DNA of 64,000 nucleotides, taken from assembly GCA_030248295.1 (NCBI GenBank), contig JASANH010001069.1, positions 1 to 64,000 of the forward strand, read 5' to 3'. The DNA is from Mesodorylaimus sp. YZB2_4 (lineage: Eukaryota; Nematoda; Enoplea; Dorylaimida; Dorylaimidae). Below, piece after piece: positions 57,001 to 64,000 of the stretch (within the stretch, counting starts at the first letter, position 1; each line of letters begins with the position of its first letter). The notes under the pieces were generated by a model that saw only the letters and a list, made by a program, of their open reading frames with translations, had not been told where the DNA came from and did not search any database. The translations under genes and the position numbers were made by a program.

Positions 57001-59622
57001 TCTTGCGACTGTACCTTCGGCTGAACCATCAACCCGAGAAGATGACGTCTCCCAGCCAGGTGTAATAGATGCCTCAGTGTACTCTATTTGCATAGGACAC
57101 TTAGTGTGCACACGAGGCACAGACTATTTGTCTCCATCCCTGGTCAGAGCCGAGCGAGGCCGAGAGGCCGAGCTGACTGGTTTTCCTAACATGCGAGGGA
57201 TTGATATGATTAGGCCGTGGACCCGAGCATCGCCTATATAAAGGCCCTGCTCCTTGCCTGGGAGGAGCAGTCAGTCTCGATCAGTATTCCTCGACGACCC
57301 GACGTTTGCAGTAGGCTTCCTTGGTCCTGCGTGAGTCCCTCCAGTCCGGCGTAGTGGACACGTACAATAAACTATTCCGGTACTTGGGCTGCGTTGCTTG
57401 ATTCGAACCCTCACACCACAACGCAGTTGGTTCAGTGTACAAGCACGAGAACCTGACTGTTTCACAGGGAAGAGTGTCGATCACTTTCTCCGACTCGCTA
57501 AGACCCGCCAGGCACGAGGACTGCATTTACTTTGTCAATCGGGACGATCAATCATAGGTTCGAACCCCAGTCACCTGATTTCCCTTTCTCCATGAGTCGA
57601 AAAATTGAGCCGTTCACATTGGCCGCTGCTGTCAATCTCACAAGTCAGTTCGACAACTCGCGGGCGAGCACGTAAACACGGATCTTCCTTAACTTGTTGA
57701 CTCTGATATGATCTTCGGAAAATCCAAAAATAGGTTTTGCAAGGTCCAGTCCTCGTTCACTCTACCTGTTGTGCCTGTTGTGCATAAGCCCGCATTTTCT
57801 TGCAGGCTTATGCTGCAAATTGGCTGCTACTTGCAAGGCATTGACGAGCGAGCGCGAATGACCCGTCGAACAATAGCTCGCTACGCCAACCTATCTCAAC
57901 TACTCGTTTTCCGCGATATCAGTTCGGCAGTCAGGAAGCGATTCCCCACCATGCAGCATTTGATCGAAGGAGGTTTCCTAACGGATGAAGAACTGAAGCT
58001 ATACGACAGCATGGAAATGGTCCACCACAAATTTTGGATGCCTCTGCAGTGGATATGTTCACTGATCTACGCAAATCGTAAGGAAGGTCGTATCGAAAAC
58101 GATCAACAGGTGGTCCGAATGGTCAATGAGGTGCTGACTTTGAGGACATCCATCAATACATTGCTGTCCTATGATTGGATCAGTGTGCCTTTGGTTTATA
58201 CTCAGGTAAGCAAATTCTGGAAACCAGGAAGCCCTTGGTCTAACATCGGACACTTCAGGTGGTAACGATCGCTGTGTACAGCTACTTCTTGGCATCCATA
58301 TTTGGACGGCAGTATCTGGACCCTACGAAAAGCTACGCCCATCACGAAGTGGACATGTACTTTCCACTGTTCACACTGCTCCAATTCATATTTTATATGG
58401 GCTGGTTAAAAGTGGCCGAATCGATTATGAATCCTCTGGTAATTTGTCATCCCTTCCACATTCGCGCACTAAGCCTCGCTGGCACAAATGTACCCAGAAC
58501 TCATAGCTTCCCGCCATTGCCTACACTGAACCACTCATAACCGCCTTCCATTCAGGGTGAAGATGACGACGACTTCGAAGTCAACTACATCATCGAAAGA
58601 AATTTACAAGTAGCCTACGCGATGGCTGATGACAACGCTATGCGAATTCCACCTTTGAAAAGGGATATTCACTGGAACGAGCCCGATGCTGCTGTGCCTC
58701 ATACACACGCATCGGCTGGCCTAAAGGACCATCCATACGTGCCCTCGGCTACAAACGTTGAGTCAGTATATCGCAGACTGCCATCTTATACTAATCACAG
58801 AGAATTCTACAACATCCTTGCTTGCTAATTCAAAGGATCCTTATGCTATGCTACTACCAAAGATGACTTGCTATGTGGTTTTGATTATGGTTGTGGTTTT
58901 GCTTACTTGCTCAGTTTGATAGTGCCTAGAAAATGTTTCTTCGGGTGGTTCCGTATAAGCCACCCGAAACTAACTGCAACTGCTTTGTGTTTTCTGGGCG
59001 AGTGAACTTGTTACAAGACCTCACTCACATTCTTTCAAACACAAGTCATAAACTCAGATGGATTTTTTAGAGTAAGTGCAGAAGGTGCGGAGACGGCACC
59101 TGCATCAACGGCCCATTCAACAGCCTCCATGGCAAATGGATTCCTGAGAAAACAATCCACAACATCAAATCGTGTTGGTGCAAAATACAGCATTCGTCGA
59201 GTTTTCTCGACTGTGTCCCGACCATTCCACAGAAGCGAACTGAATCAGCTTGTGGAAGATCCCAGCAATGGTATCCAGCTAGGTGCGAGTACAAGTCTCC
59301 CACCCCTGTCTCTTATCCTTTGGCACCTTTCCATGTTTCAGGTCCCGACGACTTCCTACTAAATCCCAACCATATAAATCCGCGTGACCGCGCTCGCAGC
59401 ATCAGCTTACAACATCCCAGATCACCCAAGCTTTTCACTGTGCATGAAGTGGCCGAAAGAGCATCTCCGATTTTAGAAAGGGATGATTCCTTGGGCCCCC
59501 GGCGTAAAAGCTATCAAATCAATGAATTGCAGTCTTTGATTCCGAACGATTCTGGTTTAAAAGTGTCTGATCCATTGAATGAGAGCAGTGAAGAGGAGGA
59601 ACAGGATAATGAAATAAAATGA
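54027..59622 (+). CDS. Bestrophin, calcium-activated chloride channel
   Basis: Exons 54027-54205, 56449-56583, 57806-58205, 58259-58438, 58556 to about 58770 (or 58828), 59071/59093-59285 and 59341-59622. Bestrophins are pentameric anion channels of the plasma or intracellular membranes, gated by Ca2+. The start [10 protein letters not shown] and RWRGSIYK are conserved. The neck residues fall at Ile76, Phe80 and Phe84 ([13 protein letters not shown]), followed by [19 protein letters not shown] and KRFPTMQHL form the next conserved block. The calcium clasp GEDDDDFE falls at 299-306, the numbering used for human bestrophins. The last exons encode a Ser/Arg-rich tail ending in an acidic run ([12 protein letters not shown]). 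In exon 5 all GT donors are in phase 0, whereas the best acceptor at 59071 needs phase 2. Either the weaker acceptor at 59093 is used, a small exon is missed, or some transcripts end at TAA 58828. Confidence 0.93.
55356..55790 (-). CDS. Shisa-like single-pass Cys-rich membrane protein, nested in bestrophin intron 1
   Basis: An uninterrupted 144-codon frame on the minus strand. Residues 1-29 are a signal peptide ([10 protein letters not shown] ... DAQA). Residues 50-90 hold Cys51, 61, 73, 74, 87 and 88 in a WCP...FCPQ...WCC...PACCPF pattern. A membrane helix follows (about 93-115), then the cytoplasmic-side cluster [12 protein letters not shown] and a charged Tyr/Pro tail. This layout matches the Shisa/VOPP-WBP1-like superfamily of small adaptors for receptors and trafficking. 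AATAAA lies on the minus strand at 55335-55330, about 20 bases after the stop, supporting an independent transcription unit. No intron is needed. The exact subfamily and function are unknown. Confidence 0.78.
   Translation of the reverse strand: MASILKFTIPILVTLSTFLLLSTKQADAQALADPARDYTRGYVGGRAIYWCPSGYGYLAFCPQPSDYDSHTWCCIWPYWENSWRPACCPFAIPTGAVVCLVLAAIILFVLLLALSCWCCFCCPLHKKIYEDKEREEGYPPKRNR
56885..57060 (+). repeat. SINE-like repeat, copy 3, left part
   Basis: Matches 49365-49480 in the same orientation (gaatgtggccgactgaagt, gggacaaaaactccgactgg, cccagccagg). The remainder continues after the LTR at 57465-57520 (gaagagtgtcgatcact against gagatcgatgatcccc), so the LTR split this repeat. Confidence 0.6.
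57061..57464 (+). mobile_element. Solo LTR of the PWWP gypsy family, in bestrophin intron 2
   Basis: 404 bp, TGTAATAGATGCC to CTGTTTCA, same length and order as the LTR at 23962-24366. Target duplication CAGG (57057-57060 and 57465-57468). It holds a cgcctatataaaggcc promoter core near 57230-57245 and aataaac near 57367. It lies in the sense orientation of the host gene, about 340 bp before the next exon. Most of the differences from the other LTR are substitutions, so both copies are of moderate age. Confidence 0.9.
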
Positions 59623-60564
59623 TACAAACTTCATTTTCTAATCAATGTATATATTACTGTAGATTGCCAACTATTGTTAGTTTTTATAAAGATGAAATAC
59701 AAAACAAAAACGACTGGTCTGACTGAATCACAACCCAAGACCCAGTTGGAAGAGCAAGCCCAGGACCTCTGAAGCAAAAATACAGTCTTCTCGTACTTAC
59801 TAGTCAGAGAACGAGCATACAAATCAGCCCGAGACCTAATAGCCCACTCCACTCCACTCTAGCGTAAACTGAGAATGATAAACAAGCCGTTGAAAAACTG
59901 TCGATTCGATCTGCAGCAGGAAAGTCGCTGGCTTACGTTGTAAGCTTTTGCTACTCGGCTTAGGCTTCCTTTATGGATTCTTGGCCACTCCATTTGCAAG
60001 CTAGAAAAGGTGCGAGCTTCTGGTTCGCGCAAAGAGCTACCAACAGTGTACCCAATTTACGAGTAGTAGACGTCTTGCTTAGCCTACCTTCCAACAAGGG
60101 TACAGGCAGAATAATATGAGCAGTGCCATAAATGGAAACGATAGGACATGGAAAGACGGCAGCTGCTTCTTGCTGGCTGTGAGCAAGCGACTGGAGTAGC
60201 CGACAGTGAAATGAAATTTGCTGTGACCTGGCAAGCGCACCCTTAACGTCTTAAAAACTTCTACGTAGTTATTTTGGGCTGTTTCATTGTCACCTCACAT
60301 TCTCACAGTCTCACTGTCAGCCGTGTTGGTGCTTACTGTACAGTGACTCACGATCAGTACGAGAAGAATGCTTCGTGTGCAGACTCGTACAGATCAGACG
60401 CTGTCAAACTCCCGCCGAAAAGCGTAGATCTCACGCTTCCATCAGCAAGACTGTAGTCAGCCTGTTTACTGACGGCTATTCTGTCTGCATCATTTGCAAT
60501 TTTGTTTTGTTTTGCACCTTGCCTGCATTGGTCTTCGACTATACTGGCTCCTTCAAAAGCTTAC
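59623..60564. other. Intergenic region between bestrophin and deacylase
   Basis: The bestrophin stop overlaps an AATAAA (about 59614), and a tataaagatgaaatac word follows. No gene is seen up to the deacylase start; the region should hold its promoter. Open frames at 60274-60456 and 60375-60632 are out of frame with the deacylase and not called. Confidence 0.45.
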
Positions 60565-63152
60565 ATGATGACTACGAATATAATCGATACACTGATCACC
60601 AACGTGACCATATACGATGGCTCTGGCGATGAGCCTTTCGTGGGCGATTTGGCCATCCGCGAGGGCCGCATTTCGTTCATTCATAGTGCCCTATCTCCTC
60701 TAAATGCAGTGGAGACGATCGACGGGCACGGACTGGCCTTGGCGCCGGGATTTATCGATACCCACACCCATGACGATCTGCGACTCATTTCGGAACCCAG
60801 TTTGTTATGCAAGATTAGTCAAGGCGTGACCACAGTGGTCATTGGAAATTGCGGCATTAGCGCCTCTCCCACAAATGTGGAAAGAGATTTGGTGGAACCA
60901 ATGAACTTGCTAGGAAACAAGGAAGAGTTTCGGTATTCCACGTTTATTCAGTATCGAAAGGCGATTGAGGAAGTGGAACTTGCGGTGAATGTGGCGGCTT
61001 TGGTTGGCCACACGTCATTGAGACATAAGTTTATGATTGGGAAATTGGATAAGGCGGCCAGTGAACACGAAGTTGAGGAGATGAGGGCTGAACTGAGGTG
61101 AGAAGTCACGTAAATTAAACTATTTTATTTTACAAATGCGCACTTCTTGGATTGAACAAAATGCAACACGCTTATCGACCATTACGAATGAGACTCCTGC
61201 TACTGTAAAGACTCTGTTACTCTTCGAAGACTGGTTTTAGATGGCCTAGGCGCGTCAAAAAATGACGGGGAAAGAGGATTCTTCAGCTGTTCTTTAGGGC
61301 AGAGCTGACGTGAGCTATGAGTGAGCTGCTGTACGTATTCTTTACACAGACAGGCCCTCACAGAACTAATCTCTGATCTTCCAAAAGCAACAGAACCCAA
61401 CCATTGAATGCAGGTCAGATAGGGCAACGAGACCAGCGGAAACCATTAGAAAACGGTGGATTTACTGAGGGAGTTCAAGAAGTTCATAGCCTAAGCACCT
61501 CCACACAAGCTGCACCAGCGAAATTTTCACTACGTATACCGTGCAGTACACTGCCACACATCCCACAAGAACAGCTGCAAAAAATATGCTGATCCAGTAA
61601 CGCTCTCTTGAAATATGGTCATCTCTGTGGAGGTGGGTCAGAGAAATTACGAATCTCACAAATTTTGCGCATCGGTGCGTCATCAAGTTTTTAACGAAAG
61701 AAGGCCTTGAATAGGCCTCCATAGAAATAACGAAAGAAGGCCTTCATAGAAATTTACGATCGAATGGCCTTGGTGTATGGCAATAATGTACCAAAATTGT
61801 CGACAGTACAAAGAGTACAAAAGCGGATGCAGCGCAAATGAATTACTGTGTGGCTTGAAGCAGAGATCTATTGCTGCGGCTGCATAAAGCGAGAGAAAAA
61901 TCTTGCGCGACACAATGTGGCCAATGCCACACCTGCACCTCACAGACTGGGTGGCTTACCAAAAGGTGCAGCCAGCCTTGTATATTCCTGCCTAGGTGTC
62001 ACACTGACGAGGGTTCCGTGAGCTACCCTACCTATAGTGATACCCTAGTCCGTCCTATCACCAACCATTAGGGGCATTTACATCCTGTATGTACTGTGAG
62101 GATACTTTAGATGTACAGTTCGTACTTCAAACAACTTAGCACAAAAGCCAAGCAAGATACGATGTGCAATGCGACGTGAGGATTCTCCTCAACCAATTTT
62201 AAGCTGTTTCTTTTGCAGAAAAAGCCTCCAACACGGCGCCACTGGCCTGAGCACTGGTTTAGCCTACGCGTCGGCCGTTTGTGCCCCAAAAGAAGAAGTT
62301 CAAGCACTCGCATTTGAATTAGCGGCAGTACCCAATTCAGTCTATGCAACCCATATGCGCACAGAAGGGGATAAAATTCTCGAGGCAATCGACGAAGCAT
62401 TCGGCACTGTGCCCGACCAGAAAGTGCAAGTGGTCGTGTCCCATCTCAAATGCGCAGAAAAGAAAAATTGGGGTCGAAGCGGGGAAGTGCTAGCCCGCTT
62501 CGAGAGGGCAGTACAAGCCAATCCCAACATCGGCTACGACTGTTACCCCTACTCTGCTGGCTCAACCATCTTGGACCTGAACCAGGTGACATCGGACTAT
62601 CCCATCCGAGTCACCTGGTCCACACCGCATCCAGAAATGGCTGGTCGTGTGCTCGAGGACATTGCCACAGAATGGGGCGTGTCCCTGGTTGAGGCGGCCA
62701 GACGGATGCAGCCCGGCGGTGCCATCTATCACTGCATGCACGAGGACGACGTGCGACGGATCTTGGCCCATCCACTGAGCATGATAGGCTCGGACGGACT
62801 GCCCAACGACCCGTTTCCCCATCCTCGAGCTTGGGCCACATTCCCCCGCGTATTGCGTCATTACAGCTTGGACACGGGCCTGGTTCCAATGGCACAAGCT
62901 ATTCGAAAAATGACCAGTTTGCCTGCTGAGCGATTTCGGTTTGACCAGCGTGGGTGGATAAAGGAAGGATATTGGGCCGATTTGGTGTTGTTCGATCCAC
63001 AATCCATTCGTGATCGTGCGACGTTCGAGGATCCAATTCAGACATCCGATGGCATTTGCGGCGTGTGGGTGAATGGCGTGCTGTCTTATCAGCGTGCTGA
63101 TCAGCATGGGCTGGGCCGTGCTGGAAGATTCTTGGCACGGCAAGAAAGCTAG
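60565..63152 (+). CDS. N-acyl-D-amino-acid deacylase (D-aminoacylase family)
   Basis: Two exons, 60565-61097 and 62219-63152, joined in phase 2 to 488 codons, the usual family length. The family hydrolyses N-acyl-D-amino acids to a D-amino acid and a carboxylic acid, using zinc in an amidohydrolase barrel. All expected ligands are seen: His67 and His69 in GFIDTHTHDD, Cys96 in GNCGISAS, His223 in ATHMR, His253 in VVSHLKC and Asp370 in IGSDGLPND. The C-terminus has the small beta-domain with GYWADLVLFDP and the VNG segment. No signal peptide, so cytosolic. The start ATG ATG at 60565 agrees with the first family residues (NIIDTLITNVTIYDG). The intron (61098-62218) is 1.1 kb. The gene is common in bacteria and patchy in animals, so horizontal transfer followed by intron gain is possible. 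Confidence 0.93.
61098..62218. other. Deacylase intron
   Basis: The GTGAGA donor and TTTTGCAG acceptor are clear. Inside, a short direct repeat (cgaaagaaggcctt at about 61694 and 61729, with aggcctt blocks) is visible; otherwise no gene or known element. Frames within it have no support. Confidence 0.6.
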
Positions 63153-63451
63153 ACCTTTCTTGACTAAGTTATTGTTAACTAGCTGAGGTGCGGGGCATTA
63201 AAATTTGAATTTTATGGTCCGCTATAATTGTTAGCAGTGTTAGCGAATTAAGCTGATGACAAGATTAAGATAATTAATCCCATATATGAAGTTTCCTATG
63301 CTAAAATATTTGATTAGCTATTCGCTGACGAGCTAGCTTAGATGCCGCCATTTGTTAAAAGCAGCTGATGGCTGGAAACCATTTCTTCCCTCTCGTCAGC
63401 TCAACAATAACATGGATACATATGGAGTACCATACCATACATGTGCAGCAA

Positions 63452-63486
<35 letters not shown>

Positions 63487-63506
63487 AAAAAAAAACCAAC
63501 CACCCA

Positions 63507-63547
<41 letters not shown>

Positions 63548-63898
63548 AAAAAAAAAAAACCTGGAAGATGTAGCATCTGCTCGCAGGCATTTTCTGGGCG
63601 CGGTCGCGTAGACCCCAGGCTCTCAATCCCTGATCGTGAGTACAACAACCCTCAAATACGGCACCAGTAGCTGTATGCAACTTGAAACAACGTAGAAATG
63701 GTTTAAAGTCGTATTAAGAAATGGAGAAATGGTAAAAAGTCTTTCAGTTCTTACAAAAAAATTATTCTGCTGCATATTATGAATCGTCATTTTGCGCAGG
63801 ATTTCGCTTTTGTTTTGATGTAAGCGACGCCGCACAGCTCGCCTGCTCTCAAGTTTGGTTTTTGCAGATTTTTAAAATCAAAACTTTCTTCATTTCAG
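63153..63898. other. 3' flank of deacylase with long A-rich tracts
   Basis: ATTAAA about 45 bases after the stop could serve polyadenylation. Positions 63451-63559 are almost pure A in two tracts broken by ccaaccacccaat, which may be a retroposed poly(A) tail or simple low-complexity DNA, and is a spot where assembly errors are likely. The poly-Phe frames on the minus strand are artefacts of these tracts. Confidence 0.5.
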
Positions 63899-63979
63899 AA
63901 ATCTGTGCTGTGTGGCGCTTTATGTCGTCGAAAACAATTGCCCAGTGACGTTCTCTAAGAACTTTGGCCTTTTGTTTCG
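63899..63979 (+). CDS. Possible exon of an unidentified gene at the right edge
   Basis: Between a strong acceptor (ctttcttcatttcag) and a GTACGTG donor lies an 81-base stretch. One frame is open and reads NLCCVALYVVENNCPVTF and on to GLLFR. The Cys pattern and length are plausible for an exon, but no family is recognised and the gene, if real, continues outside the window. Confidence 0.25.
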
Positions 63980-64000
63980 GTACGTGTCAGTGGCCCTAAT

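Noticed and set aside
57540..57570. ggttcgaacccc at 57559 as a tRNA
   Set aside because: Upstream sequence does not fold into a tRNA and no A box is present at the right distance.
63355..63680. Poly-Phe frames at the right end
   Set aside because: They are translations of the A/T tracts at 63451-63559.

Overview
This is nuclear DNA of an invertebrate animal, most likely a nematode. The supporting signs are short spliceosomal introns with acceptors of the TTTTCAG type, a bestrophin with a divergent tail, a small secreted PAN/Apple-like protein and a degenerate seven-transmembrane receptor gene. Genes are sparse, and most of the window is old transposon and repeat sequence. There is no bacterial organisation, CRISPR array or rRNA. 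All exon models were made by eye from splice signals, reading frame and comparison among paralogues. Species and expression cannot be determined from the sequence.

Layout. 0.1-3.6 kb: two degenerate receptor-like sequences around a repeat. 4.4-44.4 kb: a dispersed cluster of five paralogous genes (A 6812-8936 +, B 21825-20068 -, C 28466-30624 +, D 34543-38650 +, E 40656-44357 +). Each encodes a short N-terminal membrane anchor, a linker and a compact PP2C (PPM)-like domain. A, B and C are recent copies with a long Glu/Lys/Thr linker; D and E are older and shorter. The 164-nt and 93-nt exons have the same length in all five genes, and all five carry Asn in place of the metal-binding Asp of the canonical DGxW motif. 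A and C lie in a segmental duplication (about 4390-11750 and 27045-31278). Between them are R1-type repeats, hAT remnants, a BEL/Pao fragment, a MULE-like fragment and a truncated Ty3/gypsy element (23962-26215, -) whose integrase ends in a PWWP-like domain.

44.9-53 kb: a solo LTR, a hAT-type MITE with an 8-bp target duplication, a tRNA-related SINE-like repeat, a secreted PAN/Apple-like gene (50037-50700) and a GC-rich LTR-like stretch. 54-59.6 kb: a seven-exon bestrophin with neck residues and calcium clasp in place. Its first intron holds an antisense Shisa-like gene (55356-55790), and its second intron holds a solo LTR of the PWWP gypsy family inserted into a SINE-like repeat. 60.6-63.2 kb: a two-exon N-acyl-D-amino-acid deacylase with all metal ligands, possibly acquired from bacteria or fungi. 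The right edge may hold one exon of a further gene.

The genes do not form a pathway. The two points that stand out are the membrane-anchored PP2C-like (probably pseudophosphatase) cluster and the gypsy element with an integrase-PWWP fusion, whose family LTR sits in an intron.
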